Source: an uncultured Bacteroidia bacterium (GTDB lineage Bacteria; Bacteroidota; Bacteroidia; Bacteroidales; UBA932). Taken from it: a stretch of 64,000 bases of DNA. Location of the stretch: contig CADASN010000002.1 in the NCBI GenBank assembly GCA_902790635.1, positions 184,011 through 248,010 on the forward strand, written 5' to 3'. This document shows positions 27,192 through 35,019 of the stretch, piece by piece (within the stretch, counting starts at the first letter, position 1; each line of letters opens with the position of its first letter). Position numbers and translations under genes: made by a program. Under the pieces are notes generated by a model. The model made no database searches. It saw only the letters and a program-made list of their open reading frames with translations, and was not told where the DNA came from.

Positions 27192-28778
27192 ATGAAAACA
27201 TTGTTCTTTCTCTTTTTGGCCCTGTCCGGGCCAATGGGCTTCCAGCAGGCCGTCCTGACCCTAAGCGGAGCCTCCTCGATCGAAGAATTGTCCGAAGATG
27301 AAGTCGGGCGCTACCGCAGCCTGGCCGAGCATCCCGTGGACCTGAACCGCGCCGGACGCAGCCGCTTGCTGGCGACCGGCGTGCTGACTCCGTTCCAGGT
27401 TGCCTCCCTGCTGGACTGCCGCGAGCGGAGCGGCGACATCCTCTCCTGGACCGAACTGGGCCTGGTGGACGGCTTCACGCCCGAGATGGTCCCGGCCCTG
27501 CAGGTATTTTTCGTCCTGGGTGTACGGGATGTCCCGCCGGGCAAGCGGGACGACCGGCGCCTGCACCAGACGCTGCTGCTCAAAGGCGGCCTGCGGCTGG
27601 GCGGGGACGCCACGGCCGGCCTGAAATACGAGGCGGCGGCCGGGGAACGTTCCGTGCTGTATCTCGCGACGCGCAATACCGCGGACGATCCCGGGAACTT
27701 CCGCTTCTCGGGCAGTGCCGCCTGGTTCGGGCGCCGTGTCCTCGGGCAAGTGATCGTCGGCGCCTTCAACGCCCGCTTCGGGCAGGGCCTGCTCCAGTGG
27801 AGCGGCTTCCAGCTCAGCGGGTACAACACCCTGTCCGCGTTCCGCAAGAACGGCACTGGACTCTCCCCTTCCGCGTCCTGGAGTCCCGGGATGACCGGGG
27901 TGGCCGCAGACTGGAATATCGGCCGCTGGCGGCTCTCCACGGCCTATTCGTGGCAGTCGAACGAATCCGTGTTCAACCTGACCCGGACGGGGCGGAGCGT
28001 GACCGCCGGGCTGACGGCGACGCCCGGGGCGGCTTCGCTCGAGTGGCGTGCATCCCTGCCCGGCTGGAGCCTTTTCGGCGAGGTGGCGAGCACCTGGCGG
28101 GGGCGTGTCACCGGTATCGGCGGTGCGCTCTGGGTGCCGGCCTACGGCCACCGGTTGGGACTGGTCGGACGCTGGCTGGGGGCCGGAAAGCAGTACAGCG
28201 GCGTCGCTGCCGGCTACGAAGGACCGGCATTCAGTGCGACGGTCGATGCGGCGTGGCGGCCGGACACGCGCGCGTTCCGCGGCAAGTCCCTGGTCCAATG
28301 GAAGCCCGAACTGGAATGGCGCGGAGCGCGGCTCTCTCCCCTGCTGCGGATCCAGGCAAACTGGCAACCCACGGAAGCAGAGCCGCTGCGCCTGGACCTG
28401 CGGGGCGTACTCTCTGCGGCGACGGGGCAGTGGATTATCGCAGGCCGCTATGATGCTGTCTGGGGGCGCGGTTTCGCCTGGAACTGGTATGCGGAGGCCG
28501 GGCGTAGCGGAGAGGCGTTGTCCTGCTATCTGCGGGGCGGCATCTTCAAGGTGGATCACTGGGATGACCGGATCTATGTCTATGAACGGGACGCGCCGGG
28601 CTCCTTCTCCGTCCCGGCGCGCTACGGCAGGGGCTGGAATGCCTCGGCCTATCTGGCCTGGCACATCAACCGCCGCCACAGCCTCTGGCTGCGCTGCGAG
28701 ACGGTACAATACCCCTGGAACCCGGAACCCAAAAACGGCCGCACTGAGTTCCGCCTCCAGTATCGCTATCGTAAATAA
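27192..28778 (+). CDS. Helix-hairpin-helix plus outer-membrane barrel protein
   Basis: A 528-residue exported protein of a kind common in Bacteroidota. After a signal peptide, residues about 30-115 hold ComEA-like helix-hairpin-helix motifs (HPVDLNRAGRSRLLATGVLTPFQVASLL and LGLVDGFTPEMV). The rest is a long series of amphipathic beta strands ending FRLQYRYRK, consistent with an outer-membrane barrel. Role unknown; DNA handling at the surface has been guessed for this class but is not shown by the sequence. Confidence 0.7.
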   Translation: MKTLFFLFLALSGPMGFQQAVLTLSGASSIEELSEDEVGRYRSLAEHPVDLNRAGRSRLLATGVLTPFQVASLLDCRERSGDILSWTELGLVDGFTPEMVPALQVFFVLGVRDVPPGKRDDRRLHQTLLLKGGLRLGGDATAGLKYEAAAGERSVLYLATRNTADDPGNFRFSGSAAWFGRRVLGQVIVGAFNARFGQGLLQWSGFQLSGYNTLSAFRKNGTGLSPSASWSPGMTGVAADWNIGRWRLSTAYSWQSNESVFNLTRTGRSVTAGLTATPGAASLEWRASLPGWSLFGEVASTWRGRVTGIGGALWVPAYGHRLGLVGRWLGAGKQYSGVAAGYEGPAFSATVDAAWRPDTRAFRGKSLVQWKPELEWRGARLSPLLRIQANWQPTEAEPLRLDLRGVLSAATGQWIIAGRYDAVWGRGFAWNWYAEAGRSGEALSCYLRGGIFKVDHWDDRIYVYERDAPGSFSVPARYGRGWNASAYLAWHINRRHSLWLRCETVQYPWNPEPKNGRTEFRLQYRYRK

Positions 28779-28793
28779 TTCCGGGTGCGACCT

Positions 28794-29063
28794 TTATCTT
28801 GCCACTTTGATTAGCGGAGCACCCAATGCCGCGGAAATCTCGGCTATGGAGCGAAGGGTCAGGTTGGGGAATCCTGTTGTCCAGCGAGATACCACAGCAT
28901 CGCTCTTGCCCATTTTCCGGGCAAGATCCCGTTGTGTCATATTCTTCTCCTTAAGAAGAGTATCAATTCTGGCAATGATGTCAGCAGACAGCTGCACTTC
29001 TGACATCACGTCTTTTGGCACTGCCGCTACTTTTTTGTTGAACCACTCCTGCTTGTTTCGCAT
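28794..29063 (-). CDS. XRE-family HTH regulator, putative antitoxin
   Basis: An 89-residue protein with a helix-turn-helix (about 45-75: MTQRDLARKMGKSDAVVSRW) and an N-terminal segment of the kind that binds partner toxins (NKQEWFNKKVAAVPKDVMSEVQLSADI). The start is ATG at 29063, four bases after the upstream gene's stop; a longer reading would start on TTG inside that gene. With its upstream partner it forms a likely HigBA/RelE-like module in toxin-first order. AT-richer than its neighbours. Confidence 0.7.
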   Translation of the reverse strand: MRNKQEWFNKKVAAVPKDVMSEVQLSADIIARIDTLLKEKNMTQRDLARKMGKSDAVVSRWTTGFPNLTLRSIAEISAALGAPLIKVAR

Positions 29064-29067
29064 TGTT

Positions 29068-29547
29068 CTATATCTCAAATATTATGTCTTCGATACCTGT
29101 GAGTTCTTTTTCCTCGATATGTACATGCCCCTCCTCCAAATTCCTTTTGAGCATCCTCTCGAACCGCTGCAGGTCTAGCACATAACCGTACATTTTTGGA
29201 TCCTGCTCATAAGCCTGCGTAGTCTTCACGCCCCCGTTTCCTATGATAACAATTTGCTCAGAGATCCGCAGGCAATACAATCGCAATTGCCCGCCTTCAA
29301 TGGGAAGCGCTGACACGCTATCATAAAACTTTCCTTCGGGACGAAAAAACCTTTCCAAAGCCCCCAACCGTAATATAGCCTGCAAGGCGGCAATAATACG
29401 CTGATAGTCACCATTATAGGAGGCATTCATCTCGAATTCAGCCACAAACTTTTCAAACTCGGTAGTACCGTCAATCTCAAAACTGATGGAGTATAAGGTG
29501 GCCTTGTCAGATTGCCCGATAATATCCATCGCTGTCTTCTTTCTCAT
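29068..29547 (-). CDS. Putative RelE/HigB-like toxin partner
   Basis: A 159-residue cytosolic protein. The C-terminal half (LRLYCLRISEQIVIIGNGGVKTTQAY) has the strand pattern of RelE/HigB-like toxins and killer proteins, including a basic K-T segment, and it precedes an XRE gene by four bases. The N-terminal 60 residues are extra compared with short RelE toxins. Toxicity is inferred from context. ATG at 29547 is chosen, six bases after a TATCTTTG box; ATG at 29529 (MDIIGQSD) is the alternative. Lower GC than the surrounding genes suggests transfer. Confidence 0.5.
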   Translation of the reverse strand: MRKKTAMDIIGQSDKATLYSISFEIDGTTEFEKFVAEFEMNASYNGDYQRIIAALQAILRLGALERFFRPEGKFYDSVSALPIEGGQLRLYCLRISEQIVIIGNGGVKTTQAYEQDPKMYGYVLDLQRFERMLKRNLEEGHVHIEEKELTGIEDIIFEI

Positions 29548-29553
29548 TCTCTG

Positions 29554-29561
29554 CAAAGATA
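29554..29561 (-). promoter_or_regulatory. -7 promoter element (TATCTTTG) of the toxin-antitoxin pair
   Basis: A perfect TATCTTTG on the minus strand, six bases before ATG 29547. It excludes the TTG at 29556 as a start, because that codon lies inside the box. Confidence 0.5.
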
Positions 29562-29976
29562 ATAAAAGTTTAACATAAAAGCTAAAAAGTGGACTGTGAA
29601 ATATCCTGATTGATGGTCAGACAGAACAATCCTTTCGTAAAGATGATAGAACAATTCGACGCCACCAAACGATTACAAGCTTGTAATTGCTTGGATTTGT
29701 CGACAAATTAATTATGTCCTTCCGTTTAGCGATACCCGTGCAACGTGGAGCGTGGAATCCCGGGAGCGCTCAAGGCCCTTTTAACTCCCGGCGAAGGGTT
29801 ATTTCCGTACTCGGGGAGCGAAAGAGGCATTCTCCGCTCCCGGGAACCAATTTGGAACTGCGGTGGGAGGTGCTGTGGGTGTGCGGGCTGGTAGTATTAT
29901 TAATCAACCGGTAAACCTTCACCATATGACAGGCTCAGAAAAGTAAAGACAGTACAGGTTCTATAATTCAGCATTA
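29562..29976. other. Gene-poor low-GC stretch
   Basis: About 415 bases with no convincing gene. A 75-codon plus-strand reading frame at 29687-29914 has no domain and biased composition. The stretch holds the inverted repeat described separately at 29758-29845. It lies between the toxin-antitoxin pair and a truncated small secreted protein, and looks like remnants of acquired DNA. Confidence 0.5.
29758..29845. repeat. 11-base inverted repeat with internal competing arm
   Basis: TCCCGGGAGCG (29758-29768) is perfectly complementary to CGCTCCCGGGA (29835-29845). A second GGGAGCG at 29814-29820 can pair with the same right arm as a tight 7-bp hairpin with a 14-base loop, so two foldings compete. 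No coding role is evident. Confidence 0.55.
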
Positions 29977-30252
29977 TTAATGGCGTCCATCTTTCTGAGA
30001 TACTTGAAGGGTCAAGAACGAATAAATCCTTCCTTCGAATTTAACGTTTGAGAAAACAAAGGAGTCCAAACCTATGCCATTGTTGTCTCCACTACGCTCA
30101 TGGCCCTCAAAAGTACCGTTCAAACCGACAGCAGTAATCATTTGATCTTGGGAATACTTCTCCCCGAAAGTTAATCCAAAGAACGAACTCGGTTGAGCAT
30201 AACAAAGGATACCTGCCCAAATAAGGATGACGGACAAAGATAGGCGTTTCAT
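29977..30252 (-). CDS. Small secreted protein, probably truncated
   Basis: 91 residues with a signal peptide (MKRLSLSVILIWAGILCYAQ) and a mature part starting SSFFGLTFGEKYSQDQM, a beginning seen in longer Bacteroidota exported proteins of about 150-200 residues that I cannot name. It stops shortly after FLTLQVSQKDGRH, so the gene is probably a truncated remnant. The start at 30252 is set by the signal peptide. A TATATTTG box (30285 to 30278) lies 25 bases upstream. Confidence 0.45.
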   Translation of the reverse strand: MKRLSLSVILIWAGILCYAQPSSFFGLTFGEKYSQDQMITAVGLNGTFEGHERSGDNNGIGLDSFVFSNVKFEGRIYSFLTLQVSQKDGRH

Positions 30253-30277
30253 AATGCATTGTTTTTTGTGGTCATTA

Positions 30278-30305
30278 CAAATATAAGAAGGTTTTGCTAC
30301 TTTTG
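30278..30305. promoter_or_regulatory. Divergent promoters for small secreted gene and cpsB-like gene
   Basis: On the minus strand TATATTTG occupies 30285 to 30278. On the plus strand TACTTTTG (30298-30305) ends four bases before the ATG at 30310, so the phosphatase mRNA probably starts at its initiation codon. Confidence 0.5.
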
Positions 30306-30309
30306 CATT

Positions 30310-30951
30310 ATGAAAGTGGACTGTCATTCCCACATCCTTCCGGGGTTGGACGATGGCGCTCAGACGCTGGAGGATTCCTTGTTTCTAGCTGGGAAACTGA
30401 CAGAATGGGGATACCGGCGGGTGGTTTGTACGCCACATAGTACCGTCAAGTATCGGAATTCTCCGGCAACGGTCCTGGTTGCCTGCGAGTTGCTGCGTGG
30501 CGAATTGGCACGCAAATGCATTGAACTGGAGCTCATCCCTTCGATGGAGTATCGGCTTGTCCCGGAGACTTGGCCCGTTGTGAAAGAAAGCGGCTGGTTG
30601 CTACCCTGGGAAGAAAACCACATCTTGGTTGAGTTGCCCATTCGCAATCCTGAAAAGATCGGGGATATCGTTCCCCTTGCCGAGGTGCGTTGGCTGGTTT
30701 CCGAGGGATATCAACCGGTGCTGGCGCATCCAGAGCGTTATCTTTATCTGTCGATGGATGTGTGCCGGGCTTTCAAGGATGCCGGTGCGCAGCTGCAGCG
30801 CAACCTGGGGACGCTGGAGGGAATGTATGGCGAGGATGTGCGCGCCCGGGCCAAATCCCTGGATGCTGCGGGGATGTACGATTGGGTCGGTTCTGATTTA
30901 CACAGCCGCGAGTATGCGGAGTATTTTGATGAGTTCGTTTTCGGGAGGTAG
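30310..30951 (+). CDS. CpsB/YwqE-type tyrosine phosphatase (PHP family)
   Basis: A 213-residue metal-dependent phosphatase of the CpsB class, which acts on the BY-kinases that control capsule and exopolysaccharide export. Metal ligands are visible as KVDCHSHILPGLDDGA near the N-terminus, VCTPHST, LAHPERY and GSDLHSR near the end. It is slightly shorter than most relatives (about 240-255 residues). The start is the ATG at 30310, fixed by the promoter. No capsule genes are nearby, so it is an orphan here. It converges on murF with 10 bases between stops. Confidence 0.82.
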   Translation: MKVDCHSHILPGLDDGAQTLEDSLFLAGKLTEWGYRRVVCTPHSTVKYRNSPATVLVACELLRGELARKCIELELIPSMEYRLVPETWPVVKESGWLLPWEENHILVELPIRNPEKIGDIVPLAEVRWLVSEGYQPVLAHPERYLYLSMDVCRAFKDAGAQLQRNLGTLEGMYGEDVRARAKSLDAAGMYDWVGSDLHSREYAEYFDEFVFGR

Positions 30952-30961
30952 TTCCTAAGAG

Positions 30962-32278
30962 TTACAGCACCGGCAGGACCTTCTCCATCTGGATGCCGCG
31001 GGAGCCCTTGATGAGGATGACCGCGTCGCTGACGGGATGGGCGGCGAGGTGCTCAGCCAGGGCCTCGGAAGTCGGGAACCAGGCTTCCGAGCCGGCTCCA
31101 AAGGCGTCCAGCGCCTGGCGGAACTCCGTGCCGACCAGGCAGGCGTGCAACTGCATCCCGCGCAGTTGGCGCACGACTTTCTCATGCTCCGCCAGCGACT
31201 CGGCACCCAGTTCGCGCATGTCACCGAGCAGGGCGAGTTTGTGCTCCGCCTCGACGTGGCGGAAATTTTCCAGCGCGGCGAACATCGAAGACGGGTTGGC
31301 ATTGTAGGCATCCACGACCAGCGTATTGCGCTCCGTCCGCATCATCTGCGAGCGGTTGTTGTCAGGGACGAAGTCCTCGACCGCGGCGATGGCGTCCGCA
31401 CGGGGCACGCCGAAATACTCGCCCACCGCCAGGGCGGCGAGCACGTTGGTGGCATTGTAGGCGCCGACCAGGTGCGTCCGGACGATCTCCCCGCCGGAGA
31501 GGCGGATCCGCAGGAAGGGCTCCTCCGCGGAGGCAGGGATCACTTCGGCGTTCTGGTGATGGAGTCCGTAACCGAATACATGGCAGGGCTGTGCGGCGGC
31601 CATCTCCCGCAGGTCTGCGTCGTCTTCGTTGAGGAAGATGAGCGAGCCGCGGTGCGTGCCGAGCCACTTATAAAGTTCGCCCTTGGCGGCCTTGACCCCC
31701 TCGAAAGAGCCGAATCCGAGCAGGTGGGCGCGTCCGACGTTGGTGATCAGGCCGTAGTCCGGGCGGCTGACCTGCACGAGCTTGGCGATGTCGTCGGGGT
31801 GGCTGGCGCCCATCTCGATGACGGCGAATTCCGTCTCCGGGGTGATGCTGAGCAGCGACAGGGGCACACCGATGTCGTTGTTGAGATTGCCCTGCGTGGC
31901 CGTGACGCGGAATTTGCGGGCCAGCACGGCGGCGATCAGGTTCTTGGTGGTGGTCTTGCCGTTGGTGCCGGTCAGGCCGAGGACGGGCAGCTTGCCGTCG
32001 CGCACGTGCGTGCGGTGCCAGATGGCCAGGTCGCGGAGCGTCGCGAGCGGATCGGCCACGCGGATGAGCCGGGACTCGCCGGTCAAGCCGGCGAAAGCCG
32101 GACAGTCGTCGTTGACCACCGCCCAGGCGGCACCGGCTTCCAGCGCCTTCAGGGCATAATCGTTGCCGTCGAAAGTCTCTCCCCGGAGGGCGAAAAAGAT
32201 CTCCCCGCCCCGGATCGCCCGGCTGTCGGTGGTCACGCGGCAGCCGCAGGCGCAATATTTTGCATAAAGTTCTTCCAT
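30962..32278 (-). CDS. murF: UDP-N-acetylmuramoyl-tripeptide--D-alanyl-D-alanine ligase MurF
   Basis: A 438-residue cytosolic Mur ligase that adds D-Ala-D-Ala to UDP-MurNAc-tripeptide. The N-terminal UDP-binding domain has TTDSRAIRGGEIFFALRG, the ATP loop is GLTGTNGKTTTKN, the central domain shows EMGASHPDDI, and the C-terminal domain shows DAYNANPSS and LLGDMRELG. It is last in the tgt-lptF/G-dut-murF run, six bases after dut. Confidence 0.94.
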   Translation of the reverse strand: MEELYAKYCACGCRVTTDSRAIRGGEIFFALRGETFDGNDYALKALEAGAAWAVVNDDCPAFAGLTGESRLIRVADPLATLRDLAIWHRTHVRDGKLPVLGLTGTNGKTTTKNLIAAVLARKFRVTATQGNLNNDIGVPLSLLSITPETEFAVIEMGASHPDDIAKLVQVSRPDYGLITNVGRAHLLGFGSFEGVKAAKGELYKWLGTHRGSLIFLNEDDADLREMAAAQPCHVFGYGLHHQNAEVIPASAEEPFLRIRLSGGEIVRTHLVGAYNATNVLAALAVGEYFGVPRADAIAAVEDFVPDNNRSQMMRTERNTLVVDAYNANPSSMFAALENFRHVEAEHKLALLGDMRELGAESLAEHEKVVRQLRGMQLHACLVGTEFRQALDAFGAGSEAWFPTSEALAEHLAAHPVSDAVILIKGSRGIQMEKVLPVL

Positions 32279-32284
32279 GTCAGA

Positions 32285-32719
32285 CTATTTGACGCCGGTA
32301 CTGCCAAAACCGCCCGCTCCGCGCGCAGAATCAGCCAGTTCGGCCGTTTCTTCCCATTCGATGACCTCGTGCCGTGCCAGCACCAGCTGGGCGATGCGCT
32401 CCCCGCGCTCAATGACAAAAGGCTCCGGGCCGAGGTTGACCAGGATCACGCAGACTTCGCCGCGGTAATCGGCGTCGATGGTTCCGGGTGCGTTGAGCAC
32501 GGTGATGCCGCGCTTGGCTGCGAGGCCGCTGCGCGGGCGTACCTGGACTTCATACCCCGCCGGGATCTCCAGGAAGAGTCCGGTCGGCACGATCGCCCGG
32601 CCGAGAGGCTTCAGTTCGATCGGCTCGGCGTTGGCCGCCCGGACGTCCAGTCCGGCGGACAGGGCGGTCGCATAGGTCGGCAGCGGATTGCCGCTCTTGT
32701 TGATGACTTTGACTTTCAT
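32285..32719 (-). CDS. dut: dUTP diphosphatase
   Basis: A 144-residue trimeric dUTPase with all five family motifs: [41 protein letters not shown] and the C-terminal [10 protein letters not shown]. It hydrolyses dUTP to dUMP, preventing uracil in DNA and feeding dTMP synthesis. One base separates it from the lptF/G stop, indicating an operon. Confidence 0.95.
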   Translation of the reverse strand: MKVKVINKSGNPLPTYATALSAGLDVRAANAEPIELKPLGRAIVPTGLFLEIPAGYEVQVRPRSGLAAKRGITVLNAPGTIDADYRGEVCVILVNLGPEPFVIERGERIAQLVLARHEVIEWEETAELADSARGAGGFGSTGVK

Positions 32720-32720
32720 T

Positions 32721-33809
32721 TTATTTACAAGCCCTCTTGTACAGGAAATATGCGATGACAGTAAACAGCAGGTTCGGCAGCCACAGGGCTATGGCCGGCG
32801 GGAGCGTGTCCGTATAGACGAACATCTCGCTGATCCGCAGGAAAAAGATATAGGAAAAGGCCAGGCCGATGCCGATACCGATGTTCCAGCCGATGCCGCC
32901 CCGCCGCTTGCGGGCCGACAGCGACACGCCGATGATGGTCAGGATGATGGCGGAGAAAGGCATGGTCAGGCGGCGGTTTTTCTCGATGGCGGCGTACATC
33001 ACGTTGGCGTCGCCGCGCATCTTCTGGGTCCGGATCAAGTCGTTGAGCGGGCCGATCGCCAGGGTCTCCACCGTCTTTTCGTTATTGAATAAATCCTTAA
33101 GTTTCAATGCAATGACCGTGTCCACCTGCTCCTCGAACCGGACCTGGTCCTTGAGTCCGGGGCTGTAGTCCCGCGTGAAGACCTTGCGGAGGTGCCATCC
33201 GTCCATGGTGCTGTCCCAGGCGGCACTCTCGGCGCTGACCTTGCGGGTCAGCCGGTGTCCTTCCATGTCTTCGATGGTGAATTTGTAGGCCGTGTTGTTC
33301 CAGCGGCTGAAGGATTCGATATAGACGAACTGCCCGGGAGAGATCTGGTAGTGGATGTTCTGGAGGTTATAGGTGTTGTGCCGCTTGATGTACTGGGCCT
33401 CGAACTCGACGCGGGTGGCGTTGGAATGCGGGATGACGAAGAGGTTCAGCCCCATCGAGAGCAGCGCAATCAGCGCCGCCGAGGCGATATAGGGCACCAT
33501 CATGCGGTGGAAACTGAGCCCGCACGACAGGATGGCGATGATCTCCGAGTTCGCGGCCATCCGGGAGGTGAAGAAGATCACCGTGATGAACACGAACAAC
33601 GAAGCGAACATGTTGACCAGATACGGGATATAGTTGAAGTAGTACTGGAAGACGATGGCCTTGAGCGGGGCGTCGTTCTTGACGAAATAGTCGATCTTTT
33701 CCGAGAGGTCGAAGATGATCACGATGACGATGATGAGCAGCAGCGACAGGAAGAAGGTCATGATGAACTTCTTCGCGATGTACCAGTCGATTTTGGTGAT
33801 GCCCTGCAT
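32721..33809 (-). CDS. LptF/LptG-family lipopolysaccharide permease
   Basis: A 362-residue inner-membrane permease. It has two hydrophobic helices near the N-terminus ([21 protein letters not shown]), a periplasmic beta-jellyroll region (about 110-245) and further helices at the end ([21 protein letters not shown]). This is the LptF/LptG layout for extracting lipopolysaccharide with LptB. Which of the two it is cannot be decided from one copy. It starts eight bases after tgt. Confidence 0.85.
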   Translation of the reverse strand: MQGITKIDWYIAKKFIMTFFLSLLLIIVIVIIFDLSEKIDYFVKNDAPLKAIVFQYYFNYIPYLVNMFASLFVFITVIFFTSRMAANSEIIAILSCGLSFHRMMVPYIASAALIALLSMGLNLFVIPHSNATRVEFEAQYIKRHNTYNLQNIHYQISPGQFVYIESFSRWNNTAYKFTIEDMEGHRLTRKVSAESAAWDSTMDGWHLRKVFTRDYSPGLKDQVRFEEQVDTVIALKLKDLFNNEKTVETLAIGPLNDLIRTQKMRGDANVMYAAIEKNRRLTMPFSAIILTIIGVSLSARKRRGGIGWNIGIGIGLAFSYIFFLRISEMFVYTDTLPPAIALWLPNLLFTVIAYFLYKRACK

Positions 33810-33817
33810 ATCCTCTC

Positions 33818-34948
33818 TTACAGTCTTCTGGTAATGCGTTCGAGGGCCGCCTCTTTCCAGGAGGCGAAGTCCCCGGCTTCAATGTGCTTGCGGGCGGTCC
33901 TGACCAGGTCGAGGTAGAAGGCGAGGTTGTGCTCGCTGGCGAGCATCGCCGCGAACATCTCGCCGGCCACGAACAGGTGGTGCAGGTAGGCCCGGCTATA
34001 GGTATGGTCTACGAAGGAAGCGCCCTTCGGATCGAGTTCGGAGAAATCCTCCGCCCATTTGGCGTTGCGCATGTTCATGATGCCGTCCCAGGTGAACAGC
34101 ATCCCGTTGCGCCCGTTGCGCGTGGGCATGACGCAGTCGAACATGTCCACCCCGCGCGCGATGGCTTCCAGCAGGTTCGCCGGCGTGCCGACGCCCATCA
34201 GGTAGCGCGGGCGGTCGGCGGGCAGCAGCGGGCAGACGAGTTCGAGCATCTCGTACATCTTTTCCGTAGGCTCCCCCACCGCCAGGCCGCCGATGGCATA
34301 GCCGTCCGCTTCGAGCTGCACGGCGTGGTCCACGGCCTCCCGGCGCAGGTCCGGGTAAACGCAGCCCTGAATGATGGGGAAAAAGGTTTGCGCATAGCCG
34401 TAGAGCGGCTCCGTCTCCCGGAAACGCTTCGCGAAACGCTCCAGCCAGCCCTTGGTGAGATCCAGGCTCTTGCGGGCGTAGGCGTGGTCGGCGTCGCCGG
34501 GGCAGCACTCGTCGAGCGCCATGCAGATGTCGGCGCCGATGATACGCTGCGTGTCCACGTTGTTCTCGGGCGTGAAACTATGCCGGGAGCCGTCAATGTG
34601 GCTCCGGAAGGTGCAGCCTTCGGGCGTGAGTTTGCGGATCGGGCTCAGGGAGAAGACCTGGAATCCCCCGCTGTCCGTGAGGATGGGACGGTCCCAGGCT
34701 TCGAAATGATGCAGTCCTCCCGCGGCCCGGAGGGTGTCCAGTCCGGGGCGCAGGTAGAGGTGATAGGTATTGCCGAGGATGATCTCCGCCCCGATGTCTT
34801 CGCGCAGGTCACGGTGATACACGCCTTTGACGGAGCCGACGGTCCCGACGGGCATGAAGATGGGGGTATGGATCCGGCCGTGGTCCGTCTCGATGACGCC
34901 CGCCCGGGCGGCGGAATGCGGATCGGCCGCTGTCTTCGTAAATTTCAT
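33818..34948 (-). CDS. tgt: tRNA-guanine(34) transglycosylase
   Basis: A 376-residue TGT enzyme exchanging G34 for preQ1 in tRNAs with GUN anticodons. The catalytic core is visible: TDSGGFQVFS, IGADICMALDECCPGD, GGLAVGEP, and the nucleophile Asp region RGVDMFDCVMPTRNGRNG. The site where most bacterial enzymes have a CxCxxC zinc cluster reads PKGASFVDHTYSRAYL here, without cysteines. Bacteroidota homologues may share this. The ATG follows a TATATTTG box by four bases, suggesting a leaderless mRNA. First gene of the run to murF. Confidence 0.92.
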   Translation of the reverse strand: MKFTKTAADPHSAARAGVIETDHGRIHTPIFMPVGTVGSVKGVYHRDLREDIGAEIILGNTYHLYLRPGLDTLRAAGGLHHFEAWDRPILTDSGGFQVFSLSPIRKLTPEGCTFRSHIDGSRHSFTPENNVDTQRIIGADICMALDECCPGDADHAYARKSLDLTKGWLERFAKRFRETEPLYGYAQTFFPIIQGCVYPDLRREAVDHAVQLEADGYAIGGLAVGEPTEKMYEMLELVCPLLPADRPRYLMGVGTPANLLEAIARGVDMFDCVMPTRNGRNGMLFTWDGIMNMRNAKWAEDFSELDPKGASFVDHTYSRAYLHHLFVAGEMFAAMLASEHNLAFYLDLVRTARKHIEAGDFASWKEAALERITRRL

Positions 34949-34952
34949 CCTT

Positions 34953-34990
34953 CAAATATAGTGAAATCCCGCGAAAATCTTTTATTTTTG
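34953..34990. promoter_or_regulatory. Divergent promoters for tgt operon and nucleoside permease
   Basis: On the minus strand TATATTTG (34960 to 34953) ends four bases before the tgt ATG. On the plus strand TATTTTTG (34983-34990) precedes the permease ATG at 35020 by 29 bases and excludes the GTG at 34990 as a start. Confidence 0.55.
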
Positions 34991-35019
34991 TGGATACAAC
35001 TACTAATGAACCGACCTAT

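Noticed and set aside
29687-29914. 75-codon frame in the gene-poor stretch
   Set aside because: No domain, no promoter at its start, and most of it is the inverted-repeat sequence.
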